DNA of 64,000 nucleotides from positions 1 through 64,000 of the forward strand of contig JADJQP010000007.1 of the NCBI GenBank assembly GCA_016712665.1, written 5' to 3'. A program made the position numbers and the translations under genes. Positions 36,044-48,100 of the stretch are shown one piece after another. Under the pieces are notes generated by a model. That model worked only from the letters and a program-made list of their open reading frames with translations. It was not told where the DNA came from and ran no database searches. The first letter of the stretch is position 1. Each line of letters begins with the position of its first letter. Source of the DNA: Bacteroidota bacterium (GTDB lineage Bacteria; Bacteroidota; Bacteroidia; Chitinophagales; Chitinophagaceae).

Positions 36044-39000
36044 ATGAAACAAAAGATTTATTTATTAATTTTTATCACTTTTCTTGCCTTATCAACAACT
36101 GGGCAATCTGTATCAGGACTTGTATTTAATGATGCGAACAACAACGCTCTTCAAGATGGGGCCGAAGTTGGATATCCCTATGTAACCGTAAATGCCTATG
36201 CGCCAGGGGCAGTAAGTCCAACAGCGAGTGCAAGCACAGATAATAATGGAGTTTATTCCATTACTGGGTTGGTGCCTGCTACGGTATATCGAATCGAATT
36301 TGTACCGCCAATCGGGTATCATGATGGTGGATTTGGTGCTGCTACTGGTCACTCTTCGGTGCAGTTTGCACAAACGGGTGCATCCAACGTTAATTATGGT
36401 TTGCGTTATGCTAACGAATGCACGGTGGCTTCAAATCCGAGAATGGTGGTTGGACAATGCTGGAATCCGGGTACGCCTGGGTCAAATACCCATGTACTCA
36501 AATCCTGGAATTACGCAACCAGAGTTGCTGAGTCCCAACTTACAAATTTTAATTATGGTACTCCCTATGCTGACGGCGATTTATTGTTTGCAGCCAATAC
36601 AGGAGCCCCCAATGGTATCACTTTTAATTCCAAAAACAAGCAGATTTATTTTACTTCAATGGCTGGTATTCCCGCAGTTTTTCCAGTACCGGCTGTAGGA
36701 CATTATGGTATGTATGCGGCAGATTATTCAGGTGCTGGGAACCTTTTTCTTAGCCATAAAATCATGGTCGATTTAGCAACAATCGGAATTAATACTACCC
36801 CTGTGAATCAAATCTCTACTTTTCCTGATAATTCTGCCGGTACTGCCGGTCTAGGACAAGTGGCTGTAAGCGGGGATGGAAATTTTATTTATGGTGTAAA
36901 TATGAATGATGCTAGTATTTTTAAACTTGACATTACAAATGTAAACTATGCTTCTTTACCTGTTACAGCACCCACTGCTGCCAATTTAACCTCGTTTCCT
37001 ATACCTGCCGGCATTCCGAATGCAATTGGGGGTGTTTTTAGGCCTTTTGCTTTGAAATTAAAAGGAAATATTCTTTATATAGGTGGTATTAACGACGGAT
37101 CTACTTCATTAAACAACGCAAACGTTGAGATGGTTGTATTGGCTATGAACTTGTCAACCAATCTGTTTACAAAAGTCTTCTCTCATAATCTATCTACCTT
37201 CACTGCAGGTATTACTCAAAATGGATATGGATATGCAGGCATATTTGGGAAAACTCAAAATTATTGGAGACTAGAACCATCTATTTATGCAGATTTTCAA
37301 CCATTCTTTCATTCCGTTGAATTTGATGACCAGGGTGCTCTCATTATTGGCATTACAAATAGAACCTTATATACTAGTACAAGTGCGTTCCAAGCTGGCT
37401 ATTTTGTGAGAGCCGCCAGAAACAATGCCGGAGGGTACACTTTAGAAAATAATGGAATTTCAGGTTCGCAAACATCTGCAGCAAGAGGCGCAGGTACGGG
37501 CGGGGCTGCCGGTGATGGACCCGGTAATAGTGATTCACCCAATGCAGACGGACCAGGTGGGAAGTTTTTTTACGAGGTCATGATTCATGATTATCACGCC
37601 AATGTATTTACCGGCGGGCTTTATGTATTGCCCGGTTCCGGAGAGTTGGTTGCAGGAGTAATAGACCCGATTGCCTTCTTTGAAGAGGGAGCCAGATATT
37701 TGCGAACAAACGATGGTGTTACCATAGCAGGTAAGTCAACACAATCAGGAAAGGGTGGTACTTTAACCGGAACAGAGGCGGTATGCGATGCAAATCCTGT
37801 AGAAATTGGAAATCGAGTATGGTTAGATGTAAATGGTAATAGTATTCAAGATGGAGATGAATTAGGAGCGCCAGGGGTTATTTTGGAATTGACTGAATCC
37901 GGTAATAATGTCCCCATTGCAACAGCCATCAGTAATAATGATGGAAATTATATTTTTTCTACAAAACCAGGAACCAATACCCCAAACGAAATTTATAATT
38001 TGGCACTGGTTAATGGCGCAAACTATAAAGTGAAAATAACGTCGCTAGGAGCGAATCCACTGTTAACTGGGTACTCATTGAATTCGGTAAGCCCTCTTGT
38101 AGATGAGCTGCCAAATACTGTGAATACAGGGCTGTCCGTTCGAAACAGTGACGCATACATTGAAACAAGTAACCCAACTGTTCTGCTGAAATTGGGAGCT
38201 CCTGGCGAAAATAATTACACATACGATTTTGGATTAAAGCATTGCGTGGCGGATGCAGGAATGGATGTTACCCTTAATTGTACCACCACTTCTGCTACCA
38301 TTGGTACCCCTGCCAATCTGGGCGATACCTATGCTTGGTTACCAGTTACCGGTCTTAACGATGCCACCATGGCACAACCAACAGCAAGTCCTTCAACCAC
38401 AACTACTTATACACTAACTGTAAATGGGGCTTGTACCGATGAAGTTTTGGTGACCGTTGATAATGCATTGCCAACACCTACTATTAGTGGTACAGCGGAG
38501 GTTTGCAATGGCAGCACTACTACCATAACAGCCAATGGCGGTGTTAGCTATGTATGGAGCAATTTAGCAACCTCAGCATCCATAACTGTGGGAGCAGGTA
38601 GTTACACTGTAACAGCAACTTCTGCAAACACCTGTACCGCTACCACCTCTATTGTGGTTGATAATATTCAAGGCACAATAGGAAATTATGTTTGGATGGA
38701 TTTAAATGGCAACGGAATTAACGATGAAGCAGTATCGGATGGGCTTAATGGTCAGGTGGTGGAATTGTGGAAGGAAACGTTCACCGGAAGTAATGTGTAC
38801 GTACTCGATCAAACCACAACTACAGCAAATAACGGAGGCAATCCTGGATATTATCAATTTGTAGTGTGCGAAAATGCAAATTATAAGGTAAAATTCCCAA
38901 CCTCTACTTCAAATCTAAAAATTACCAAGCAAACAATTACTCCGGCAACCGATTTGAATAGTGATGCAAGTAAAGCGGATGGATTTAGTCCGGTATTCGC

Positions 39001-42000
39001 AATCGATAAAAATGGCAGCGGTGTAGCCAAAGATAATATGACCATTGATGCCGGCTATTTTGAACCTGCTCAATTGGGAAATTATGTTTGGAATGACTTG
39101 GATAAGGATGGAGTACAGGATGGGAATGAAGTTGGTGTTGCCGGTATTACGGTCACCTTATGTAATAGTTTAAATAATACCATCTCTAGCACTATTACCG
39201 ATGCATACGGTTATTATAAATTTCAACCACTAAATCCTGATATTTACAAGGTTAAATTCACTTTGCCGGCTAACTACCAGTTTACCGCAAAAGATGCTGC
39301 TGGTAACGACGAAACCGATAGTGACGTTGATCCAGGACTAGGCGTAACAGATAATGTTGTAGTAGTGTCAGGTGATAGTAACATGACCGTTGATGCAGGT
39401 ATTTATTTTGTGCAGCCTTCTACTGCCAAGGTAGGTAATTTCGTTTGGTACGACTTAAACAAAGATGGGATCCAAAATGTGGGAGAAACTGGAATTAGTG
39501 GTGTGACCGTTACTTTATATAATCTTGCAGGTGATATAGTGGCAACTACCATTACGGACGCTGATGGTTTTTACTGCTTTACAGATGTGATTCCGGGTAC
39601 CTATAGTGTAGGATTCTCTACTCCTCCGGGACTTACTATTAGTCCGAATAACGGTGCTGTGAGCAATCCAAGCAATAGTGATGCGAACCCTTTAACCGGT
39701 TTAACGGCCACTTTTGTTGTAGTGGCTGGCGATAATATTCCGTATGTGGATGCAGGTATGTATAATATTTCTCTTGACTTTCCTTTATTAGGAGGATTGG
39801 GCGATAGAGTTTGGTATGATGTCAATCAAAATGGTTTGCAAGATGCAAATGAGTCAGGAGTACCTGGTGTTACAGTTACCTTGTATCAGGCAGACGGTGC
39901 AACCATTATTTCAACAACTACAACTGATGGTTTTGGATATTATATTTTCAATGCGCTTGCAGCTGGGCAATATGTAGTAGGCTTTAGTAATTTACCGGCT
40001 TCATATGTACTTACCACTCAAAATGTGGGTGCAGATAGTACAATTAATAGCGATGCAAATATTGGAACCGGAAAAACTTCAGTGATTTCATTAGGTGCCG
40101 GTCAATATAATATGACCTATGACGCAGGAATTTATAATACCAATCCGTTAAACAATAATAGTATTGGCGATTTCGTTTGGAATGATTTAGATAAGGACGG
40201 CATTCAAGATGCAGGTGAACCAGGTGTACCGGGTGTAACGGTTACACTTTATGATAATTTAAATAATGTCATTTCAACAACCTCCACTGATGGAAACGGA
40301 TTCTACCTCTTCCCTGATTTGCCAAATGGAGTATTTTATGTGGGCTTCAGTAATTTACCTCCCGGATATATCTTCAGTACAGCTGGGCAAGGCACACCGG
40401 CAACTGACAGTGATCCAAATGTAAGTACCGGCCTCACTACTACAGTAACTCTTGTCGGAAATACACATATTACCGATTTAGATGCCGGTATTAATTTAGG
40501 AAATACTAAAATAGGAAAGGGTAGTTTAGGAGATTTGGTTTGGTATGATATGAATAATAATGGATTACAAGATCCCGGAGAAGCAGGTGTTGCCGGAGTA
40601 ACTGTGACACTTTACGAAAGTGATGGCGTTACGGTAATCAGCACCACTACTACCAATGCTTTGGGAGAATATATTTTTACCGGACTAGATGCTGGAGGCT
40701 ATGTGGTTGGATTTACGAACTTACCGGTTGGATTTACTATTAGTGCGAAAGATGCGGACGCTCAAGGTATTAATGGCGAATTAAATAGTGACGTAAATGT
40801 AGGCACTCAAAAAACCGATGTGGTGACATTGGGTACTGGCGAAGATAAGTTAAGTGTTGACATGGGACTTGTACCACCTGTAGGAAGTGCTGCCTTGGGA
40901 GATTTCGTGTGGTTCGACTTAAATAACGATGGCCTTCAAACACTTGGTGAACCAGGAGTACAAGGCATTGCGGTAACCTTGTATAATGGTGCAGGTACCA
41001 TAATTTCCACCAGTACCACAGATGCCAATGGTGAGTATCACTTTGTTGGCCTCACTCCAGATTCATATTATGTTGAATTCTCGAACTTGCCTGCTGGATA
41101 CAACTATACCAGCTATAATATAGATTTAGCGGGAATAAATGGCAGCTCAAATAGTGATGCAGATCCTGTAACCGGATTGACACAAACTGTAACGCTGTTA
41201 GCAGGTGATAATAATTTAAATTTGGATGCGGGAATTGTATCTGTAACAGTAGCCAGTGTTGGTGATTATGTTTGGTTCGATACCAATCAGGATGGAATTC
41301 AGGATGGTGCTGAGTCAGGAGTTGGTGGAATATTGGTAACATTGATTGATAATTTGAGCAATCCGGTTGCAAGCACCATCACAAAACCTGATGGAAGTTA
41401 TATTTTTACCAATGTGATACCTGGCACCTACACAATTAGCTTTAGCAATATTCCTGCAGGTATGGTATTTACTATACAAGAGGTAAATCCGGTTTCTAAT
41501 ACCGGTAGTAATGCAAATCAAGAAACAGGCATCACCCCAAGCTTTACGGTATTACCAGGAACGCATAACCCAACCATAGATGCAGGGCTGACCAATCCAA
41601 TTTTGGCCGGTTTAGGAAATTATGTTTGGCATGATGTGAATGAAAATGGATTGCAAGATGCCGGGGAACCGGGAATTGCAGGAGTGATAGTAACCTTATA
41701 TGAGTCAGATGGCATCACTGTTGTAGCCACCGCATCTACTGACGGAAGCGGTGCCTATACCTTTACAAATTTGCCGGCTGGCACATTCATTGTTGGGTTT
41801 AGCGATTTGCCTGAGGGTTCCACACGAACACAAATTGTGGGTGCCATAAATGATGCGCTTAATAGCGATTTGAAAGTGGGAGGTAAGACAGATCCGGTTA
41901 CATTAGCTGCCGGTACGTACAATCCAAATATTGATGCCGGTATCTATTTTGGAATTCCATTATCTGCTCAGCAATTAGTTGCTACAGTAGCTGTTTTGGA

Positions 42001-42529
42001 TGGCAAAGAGGTTTGTGATGTCAATTGGTTTACTACTGTGGAATCCAATACCAAAAACTTTGCTATAGAAAGAAGTACCGATGGTAAAAATTTCTCAGCA
42101 GTTGGGAATACGCTTGCGAGTGGCAACACAATTGGAAAAACCGATTACCACTTTATGGATAATATTTCTGATATCTCTACTGTTTCATTGATTTATTATC
42201 GTGTGAAATTGTATGATATTGATAATAGTTACCGATATTCAAATGTAATTACGGCACGGCCAACCAATGCAGATGATATTTTGGTGTATCCGACCTTGTT
42301 TTCAAATAGTATTTCTATTGAATACACTGCGGCAGATCAGTCATCTATTGATATTATAATGACGGATGCTGCGGGTAAAACAATCATCAAGAAGAATTAT
42401 GCTGTGGAAAAGGGTTTTAATAGAATTAAAGTAGATAACTTAGACGGTGTAGCAGTTGGCAATTACTATCTTAATATCCTCAATCAAGATTTTGGTGAAA
42501 AGTATATGATTAAGATTCAGAAGAAATAA
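36044..42529 (+). CDS. Giant T9SS-secreted adhesin 1 with SdrD B-like repeats
   Basis: This surface protein has 2161 residues. The start at 36044 gives the signal peptide MKQKIYLLIFITFLALSTTGQ. A first SdrD B-like unit (VSGLVFNDANNNALQDGAE) precedes a domain of about 480 residues that looks like a propeller ('QVAVSGDGNFIYGVN', 'VEFDDQGALIIGITNRTLY'). A second unit, a PKD/Ig-like part with CTTTSATIGTPANLG and a third unit follow. Nine more units then run one after another, each about 110 residues, with the calcium-loop signature GxxVWxDxNxDGxQDxxExGVxGVxVTL and the return VDAGIY. The end is a type A sorting domain ('VYPTLFSNSISIEYTAADQS', 'VGNYYLNILNQ'). No frameshift is present despite the length. 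A terminator follows at 42558. Confidence 0.85.
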   Translation: MKQKIYLLIFITFLALSTTGQSVSGLVFNDANNNALQDGAEVGYPYVTVNAYAPGAVSPTASASTDNNGVYSITGLVPATVYRIEFVPPIGYHDGGFGAATGHSSVQFAQTGASNVNYGLRYANECTVASNPRMVVGQCWNPGTPGSNTHVLKSWNYATRVAESQLTNFNYGTPYADGDLLFAANTGAPNGITFNSKNKQIYFTSMAGIPAVFPVPAVGHYGMYAADYSGAGNLFLSHKIMVDLATIGINTTPVNQISTFPDNSAGTAGLGQVAVSGDGNFIYGVNMNDASIFKLDITNVNYASLPVTAPTAANLTSFPIPAGIPNAIGGVFRPFALKLKGNILYIGGINDGSTSLNNANVEMVVLAMNLSTNLFTKVFSHNLSTFTAGITQNGYGYAGIFGKTQNYWRLEPSIYADFQPFFHSVEFDDQGALIIGITNRTLYTSTSAFQAGYFVRAARNNAGGYTLENNGISGSQTSAARGAGTGGAAGDGPGNSDSPNADGPGGKFFYEVMIHDYHANVFTGGLYVLPGSGELVAGVIDPIAFFEEGARYLRTNDGVTIAGKSTQSGKGGTLTGTEAVCDANPVEIGNRVWLDVNGNSIQDGDELGAPGVILELTESGNNVPIATAISNNDGNYIFSTKPGTNTPNEIYNLALVNGANYKVKITSLGANPLLTGYSLNSVSPLVDELPNTVNTGLSVRNSDAYIETSNPTVLLKLGAPGENNYTYDFGLKHCVADAGMDVTLNCTTTSATIGTPANLGDTYAWLPVTGLNDATMAQPTASPSTTTTYTLTVNGACTDEVLVTVDNALPTPTISGTAEVCNGSTTTITANGGVSYVWSNLATSASITVGAGSYTVTATSANTCTATTSIVVDNIQGTIGNYVWMDLNGNGINDEAVSDGLNGQVVELWKETFTGSNVYVLDQTTTTANNGGNPGYYQFVVCENANYKVKFPTSTSNLKITKQTITPATDLNSDASKADGFSPVFAIDKNGSGVAKDNMTIDAGYFEPAQLGNYVWNDLDKDGVQDGNEVGVAGITVTLCNSLNNTISSTITDAYGYYKFQPLNPDIYKVKFTLPANYQFTAKDAAGNDETDSDVDPGLGVTDNVVVVSGDSNMTVDAGIYFVQPSTAKVGNFVWYDLNKDGIQNVGETGISGVTVTLYNLAGDIVATTITDADGFYCFTDVIPGTYSVGFSTPPGLTISPNNGAVSNPSNSDANPLTGLTATFVVVAGDNIPYVDAGMYNISLDFPLLGGLGDRVWYDVNQNGLQDANESGVPGVTVTLYQADGATIISTTTTDGFGYYIFNALAAGQYVVGFSNLPASYVLTTQNVGADSTINSDANIGTGKTSVISLGAGQYNMTYDAGIYNTNPLNNNSIGDFVWNDLDKDGIQDAGEPGVPGVTVTLYDNLNNVISTTSTDGNGFYLFPDLPNGVFYVGFSNLPPGYIFSTAGQGTPATDSDPNVSTGLTTTVTLVGNTHITDLDAGINLGNTKIGKGSLGDLVWYDMNNNGLQDPGEAGVAGVTVTLYESDGVTVISTTTTNALGEYIFTGLDAGGYVVGFTNLPVGFTISAKDADAQGINGELNSDVNVGTQKTDVVTLGTGEDKLSVDMGLVPPVGSAALGDFVWFDLNNDGLQTLGEPGVQGIAVTLYNGAGTIISTSTTDANGEYHFVGLTPDSYYVEFSNLPAGYNYTSYNIDLAGINGSSNSDADPVTGLTQTVTLLAGDNNLNLDAGIVSVTVASVGDYVWFDTNQDGIQDGAESGVGGILVTLIDNLSNPVASTITKPDGSYIFTNVIPGTYTISFSNIPAGMVFTIQEVNPVSNTGSNANQETGITPSFTVLPGTHNPTIDAGLTNPILAGLGNYVWHDVNENGLQDAGEPGIAGVIVTLYESDGITVVATASTDGSGAYTFTNLPAGTFIVGFSDLPEGSTRTQIVGAINDALNSDLKVGGKTDPVTLAAGTYNPNIDAGIYFGIPLSAQQLVATVAVLDGKEVCDVNWFTTVESNTKNFAIERSTDGKNFSAVGNTLASGNTIGKTDYHFMDNISDISTVSLIYYRVKLYDIDNSYRYSNVITARPTNADDILVYPTLFSNSISIEYTAADQSSIDIIMTDAAGKTIIKKNYAVEKGFNRIKVDNLDGVAVGNYYLNILNQDFGEKYMIKIQKK

Positions 42530-42888
42530 CTATTGACTAGTAGATATGGTTGTATGGGAGAACATGAAAATGTTCTCACATTTTTTGTCTTGCTTTTCAA
42601 AAACTAATGAGCTGGTGTTGTGTTTGAATGTAATCTGGTAGATACTGACGTTTTGGAGATATGGGAAGATTCCATTTGTATAAATGGTAAACGCTATGGT
42701 CAAATCATTTAGTACTGAAGCAAATCTATGAAAGCTGAATGGATTCAAAGCCAAATAGTCGGCCGCAGGTTGTCTTATTTTTAATATCAATCTTTTAAAT
42801 GAAACCGATAAATTTTCGATTCCCAAAATGAAATTGGTATCGTACTTTATTGCAAATTATTATTTCATTCTCTTTACAAAACCATCAA
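42530..42888. other. Gene-free stretch of 359 bp
   Basis: This gap lies between the two convergent genes adhesin 1 and the lipoprotein at 42889. Apart from the terminator hairpin at 42558-42577 I see no convincing gene. A minus-strand open frame of 98 codons (42530-42826) runs straight through the terminator, has no family resemblance and is not accepted as a gene. Confidence 0.5.
42558..42586. terminator. Rho-independent terminator after adhesin 1
   Basis: GAGAACAT (42558-42565), GAAA tetraloop, ATGTTCTC (42570-42577): a perfect 8-bp stem followed by ACA and a 6-T run (42581-42586). It lies 28 bp after the adhesin stop. Confidence 0.8.
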
Positions 42889-43815
42889 CTAATTTACCGT
42901 CTTTAGTAGCAACCATTTGTCTTCATTTTTATTATATCCAAACTTATAAACTGATTCGAGCTTTTCAGTCTGCGCAGATAGGTTATAATTAAATTCAATG
43001 CCATGAATTAGTAAATTGCCAAATTTATCAGATCGTATTCTGCGAGCTTTGTCCATTCCTCGTGGCCCAAGGCCATCTAATGAAAGCTCTTTTTTTGATT
43101 TGCCAAGGAATGTGCCCTCTTTTGATAATTCTATTGAAAATATTTCAGAGGAACGAGCGTGCCCGAAATAAAGTGCCTTATGGCCGGTGATACCTCCTAC
43201 AAAAAGTCCCATCGCGTCAAATCCATTTAATTGATCCAATATTTCACCACTTTTTGGATCGAGTACATAAATGCTTCCATTTTCCTCATCTTGCGTACTG
43301 CCACCCACACTAGATGCATACAATTTTTTTCCATGACAATCATAATACAAGCCGAGAATGCCAAAAGAGTTCACACCAGCTACTGAATCAATTTTTGGAA
43401 GTTTTGCAAATAATTCCATTCTTCCAGTTTGCTGATTAATTTTATAAATTTGATGTATCGTGGCTAGTGTATTTTCTAAATTATTCACAAAGGGTATAGG
43501 AGCTGTAAATGCATTTCCATTTTCATCAGTCGTAATAGCTCCCATATGACCGAATTGTGCCCAACTTGGTTCCTGCCATTTTCTAATAAGTGTGTCATTG
43601 CTTGCCTTTCCGGACTCAATAAGTACAATCCCCTTGATTCGGTTATCTGAGGATGTAAAGGCAGATTTTAAAGGGTCAAAGCCAATTTTAGAAATGAACG
43701 CAGCCGGTTTTCGACAGGATTCGATACCAATCCGTGCGATTTCATCTTCAGTCATTTTTTCTTGGCATGCGCCCAAAAAAAGAACCATTACAATTGCTAG
43801 TCTAGGGTAGTTCAT
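42889..43815 (-). CDS. Predicted lipoprotein with propeller-like repeats
   Basis: This 308-residue protein has a lipobox signal (MNYPRLAIVMVLFLGAC). The body resembles NHL/SMP-30-type six-bladed propellers: 'HMGAITTDENGNAFTAPIPF', 'TIHQIYKINQQTGRMELFAK', 'LPKIDSVAGVNSFGILGLYYD', 'GKKLYASSVGG', 'NGSIYVLDPKSGEILDQLNG' and 'RRIRSDKFGNLLIHGIEF'. No catalytic residues are recognisable with confidence. It lies between the two giant adhesin genes, on the opposite strand, with 103 bp to the divergent exported gene at 43919. Confidence 0.62.
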   Translation of the reverse strand: MNYPRLAIVMVLFLGACQEKMTEDEIARIGIESCRKPAAFISKIGFDPLKSAFTSSDNRIKGIVLIESGKASNDTLIRKWQEPSWAQFGHMGAITTDENGNAFTAPIPFVNNLENTLATIHQIYKINQQTGRMELFAKLPKIDSVAGVNSFGILGLYYDCHGKKLYASSVGGSTQDEENGSIYVLDPKSGEILDQLNGFDAMGLFVGGITGHKALYFGHARSSEIFSIELSKEGTFLGKSKKELSLDGLGPRGMDKARRIRSDKFGNLLIHGIEFNYNLSAQTEKLESVYKFGYNKNEDKWLLLKTVN

Positions 43816-43918
43816 TAGAAAGCGATCTTTTAATTTTTATAACAAATATACTAACAGGAATTGCAATGCAAAGCGTATCGGTTTTGTGAATGTAATTCGT
43901 TTCTATAATTTTAAGTGA

Positions 43919-44878
43919 ATGAATGTAGAACAATTTTATTTTCTTTGCAAGGTGAAACAAATCATTCCCAACTTTTTTATCGTAATTTCATGTGTATTGT
44001 CAACTCCGGCCAAGTGCCAAGGGTTTCAGCCTTTTGCTGATTCAATAATTTATTACCAATTGGTTTCAATCGAAAATGAAAGCAAAATGCCGCTTCGCAA
44101 AGAGACATTCATCCATTCAATGGACCAAAAAGCCAAAGAAAAAAATACTTTCCGTTGGGATCGGATAATGAATCAATGGACTCCGGAGTATAGGTATCGC
44201 TTTATCTATCGTGATGCCGAATTACTTGTAGAGAAATTTGCCATTGAAAATCAAAAGAATGAAATTCTAATTGCCAGAAATATTGCGCAAATTGATACAA
44301 ACGGGTTCATTGTTGGGACGGAAATGTTCAAGGTAGATCGTTATTCAGGTAAAAGTGAGCGACAAAGTGCTCAAAAATTTGAATATAAAGGTGACACCAT
44401 TACTAATTGGCAACTTTTTGTGCAAGGAACCACTTTTTTTAAATCAAAAGAAGTGAAGTATCTCTATCAAAGGCAAAAGTGGATCCAAATTGAAAAGTTG
44501 TTTCACGAACTACATGGCCAGTTAATCGAAAGAAATTATGAATATTCAGTTCTAAACGGACTGCCAATTCAAATGATTATACGAAATGCGAAGGCTGAAA
44601 TCATACAGAAGGATAGTTTTGTGTACAAGAACTTGTTGCTTTTGAATTGCTTCTCAGAGATCTTTGACCGAGTCGATAAGTCATCCGCATCACAACATTC
44701 AGCAAAATCCTATTTTTACAATGAAACCGGTCAATTATATGCTGCCTCTATAATTCGTTTGAACTCTAAAAAGAAGGCGATGAATCATTCCGGTAATACC
44801 ATTACCACTTATTATTCAAATAGAAAGCCCAATGGAACCCCAGGAATAGGTCGGAGTATTGACCCTTCTGATTTCTGA
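43919..44878 (+). CDS. Exported hypothetical protein
   Basis: This 319-residue protein has a hydrophobic segment near the N-terminus (IIPNFFIVISCVLSTPAKC) preceded by a polar stretch MNVEQFYFLCKVKQ, so the real start may be internal. The mature part has YD-like or MORN-like strands ('YRYRFIYRDAELLVEKFAIE', 'NWQLFVQGTTFFKSKEVKYLY', 'GLPIQMIIRNAKAEIIQKDS', 'YFYNETGQLYAASIIRLN'), typical of Bacteroidota exported beta-rich repeats, but no named family is certain. It ends with TGA. It precedes adhesin 2 by 242 bp. Confidence 0.6.
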   Translation: MNVEQFYFLCKVKQIIPNFFIVISCVLSTPAKCQGFQPFADSIIYYQLVSIENESKMPLRKETFIHSMDQKAKEKNTFRWDRIMNQWTPEYRYRFIYRDAELLVEKFAIENQKNEILIARNIAQIDTNGFIVGTEMFKVDRYSGKSERQSAQKFEYKGDTITNWQLFVQGTTFFKSKEVKYLYQRQKWIQIEKLFHELHGQLIERNYEYSVLNGLPIQMIIRNAKAEIIQKDSFVYKNLLLLNCFSEIFDRVDKSSASQHSAKSYFYNETGQLYAASIIRLNSKKKAMNHSGNTITTYYSNRKPNGTPGIGRSIDPSDF

Positions 44879-45005
44879 TTTTACACCATTATGTAGTATT
44901 AACCTATCGTTAACTCTCATATATTATAGTCATTTGTAATGTGTATATGATTCGTTTATATCCACTAGTTTGAATCAACTTGATAACAAATAAGTCACAG
45001 ACAGA

Positions 45006-45037
45006 TTTGTGATTTGTAATAATTTATTATACCTTCG
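45006..45037 (+). promoter_or_regulatory. Bacteroidota-type promoter for adhesin 2
   Basis: TTTG at 45006-45009 and TACCTTCG at 45030-45037 are separated by 20 bp, matching TTTG-N19/21-TAnnTTTG with one mismatch. The ATG at 45121 is 83 bp downstream, a leader length close to that of adhesin 1. Confidence 0.5.
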
Positions 45038-45120
45038 CATGGCCTTATTTTTGTTAAGTTATTTACTTAATAAATGTAAGGCATATGATTTACCTAAATA
45101 AAACACTTAAAACACAAAAA

Positions 45121-48100
45121 ATGAGAAAAATTTTTACCTTCCTTGTAGTGGTTATTTTACTCTTTTCCGGCACGCAGATTTTTGCGCAAGGAAATGGAGC
45201 GACTATAACAGCTGAAGAGTCAAGATGTGTGGCCACCGGCATCATTACCGCTACTGGAGCGCAGGGTACCGGACCCTTCCTGTACGACTTCGTTTCCTAT
45301 CCTGTTGATTATGCCTACACAGGCCCTTCAGCTTCAAATGTGATAACGGCACTAAATCCGGGCAATTACACCTTGCGAATCATTGATCAAGGTGCCGGAA
45401 ATTCCTTTACGGATTATTCGGTAGTAGTACCAGGGACTTATATTGAGCCCGATTATAACCCAACAGCTACTGATATTACAAATTGTTACAACGGAACCAA
45501 CGGCTCGATTCAAGGAACCCTAATTGACGGACGTGCTCCTTTTAGTTACGAAATCATAGCAGGGCCAATGGGTGTTGGTACCATGAATAATACCGGTACC
45601 TTTACCGGTCTCGGACCTGGAACCTATTCAGTGAGAGGATATGACAGTTGTGGAAATTTCCAAACAAGACAGGTTACCATCAACAATTTTTTCTGGGGTG
45701 TTTCTGCACCTGTGGTTACAAAATTAGGATGCGGTCAGTACTCATTTGATGCAATTACTATTTCACCAGCTTTAGTAGGACAAACCTATCGTGTAAAAGA
45801 TGCCAATGGAAATGTTTTATCAAATAGTCCGACACTCCCAATTGCATTTTCACATCCAGATGCGACCATTGCAAATGCGACCGTTTGTGCAGTGGATGCT
45901 TGCGGAACAGAATCTTGTACCAATTTTACCATCAGCGACTGGTCCATTGCTAGTGCCGTGACCACCTATACCGTATGTAACCAGTTTACAACAGAATCAA
46001 TTACAATTAACGGTACACCTATTGGTCCACTTACCTACGGATTTATTCGCGGCACAGGGGACACAGTGTGGTCACTTACCCCTCCGCCTTTCACATTTGG
46101 ACCTCAATTAGTACCAGAATATTTCTGGGGTCAAGAAATTGTGAAAGATGGTTGCGGAGTAATTAAATCACAACCAAATTATTATGAAGATTTCATGCAA
46201 TTTTGGGGCGATATGTATTCAGGGTATACCTCATGTACCGAGGTTTCTTTAACTGCAAACCCTTCTTGGCGCTATATTGCACCGGTAACTTATAGTTTGA
46301 ACGGTGGGCTCCCTCAAGCTGGAAATACTTTTACCGGTATTACTGCTGAAGGTATTTATACAATTACAATGACGGATGCCTGCGGTACTACCAAAAGTGT
46401 CACTAGTGTAGTAGGTTTCTCTTGGAATATTGCTGGATATGGCGAACCTTATTGCGATTTAGGATTGTTTAAGAACTCTGTTTCAATAAATAGAAGGATG
46501 AAAACTCCTATTGTCTATGAACAATGGGATGCGACCTATACTACGCTAATCTCAACACAGAATTATACCGACCCCAATAATATGTATAATTCTAATTATG
46601 ATTTTAATGATTGGTATTCTTCCCTGGACTTTATGAATGCCGCGCCAAATACGACCTACAATTATGTAGCTACGGATGCTTGCGGAAGAAAGGACACGGT
46701 TACTATTGCCAATGGAGCAAATGGACACGTTGCAAATACCTTAAATGGAACGGTGGTACCCCTTTGTGTGAACAAAGGAAATATCATTGCCAACTATAAT
46801 TATGATGGACCTTCTTGGAACTCTGTGTTGGTTTCCTTATGGAATATTAATACACCTGGTAGTCCAATCACTCTTGATTTGAATACTGGTGGCGCAATAG
46901 GAAGTTATACATGGACCAATATTGATACCGGTACCTATGTAATAAAAATGAAACCACAGTACTGCCTTGAAGAAACATTTGATACTGTAAAAATTAATAA
47001 GTACAATTTACCAAAACTTCGAAAATCGATTGCCTTTTCTTGTCCAGGGAGTAATGTGAATATTGTAGGTTCTGTTAAGGGCGGTTTGGCTCCCTATACA
47101 TATGAAATTATCCAAACCTTTCCTGTAGACAATCCCCAACCTCCTCAAGCTAGTAATCTATTTACACTTGCTGGCACATACACCCTAGTGAGAATGCGGG
47201 TGGTGGATGCTTGTGGCAATACCTCTCTTCAGGATATCGCAGTTCGACCTCCTGCACAGCCAACTATGAAGGTAAATTCAAATTTACCGGTATGTAATCT
47301 TACGGCTTTACTACTATATGTAGATTCTACGATTCCCAACCGAGTATACGAATGGAGAAATCCGGCTAATGCAATCATTAGTACTAGTGCCTCTGTGTCA
47401 CTTACCGGTCTTTCACCAATTACCGATACTGGTTTATACACTTGCAAAGTTACTATTCCAGGAACCTGCTTTGATGTAACCACCACATTTAGACTAAGAG
47501 CAAAAGATTTTGGTTGTTATGCAAAATTGGGTAATTACGTATGGTTGGATGCAGATAAAGATGGTGTTCAAGATGCAAATGAAGTAGGGGTTGCAGGTAT
47601 TACGGTAACATTATACAATGCAGCGAACGATGTAGTTTCTGCAACAGTAACCGATGCCTATGGTTATTACTTATTTGATAATTTAAATCCAGATACATAC
47701 CATGTTGGCTTTACCTTGCCTGCTAACTATGTATTCTCTCCAAAAGATCAAGGCGGTAATGATGCAACGGATTCAGATCCTAACTTATTAACTGGCTTGA
47801 CAGGCGATTATATCTTAGCAGTTGGTGATAGCAATATGACTGTAGACGCAGGTATTTATTTCATCGAACCGGTAAAAGCAAGTTTAGGAGACTTCGTATG
47901 GAATGATGCCAATGCAAATGGTATTCAAGATCCGGGTGAAGTTGGAATTGCTGGCGTAACAGTAACCCTTAAAGATGCTTTAGGAAACCCAATTGCTACA
48001 ACCGTTACAGATGCAAGTGGACATTATTACTTTACAGATTTAGATCCAGGTACATATAGTGTTGCATTTACCAAACCTATTGGATATGTATTTAGTCCTC

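Noticed and set aside
42530..42826. Minus-strand open frame of 98 codons after adhesin 1
   Set aside because: It overlaps the terminator stem, shows no family-like segment and has no recognisable promoter.
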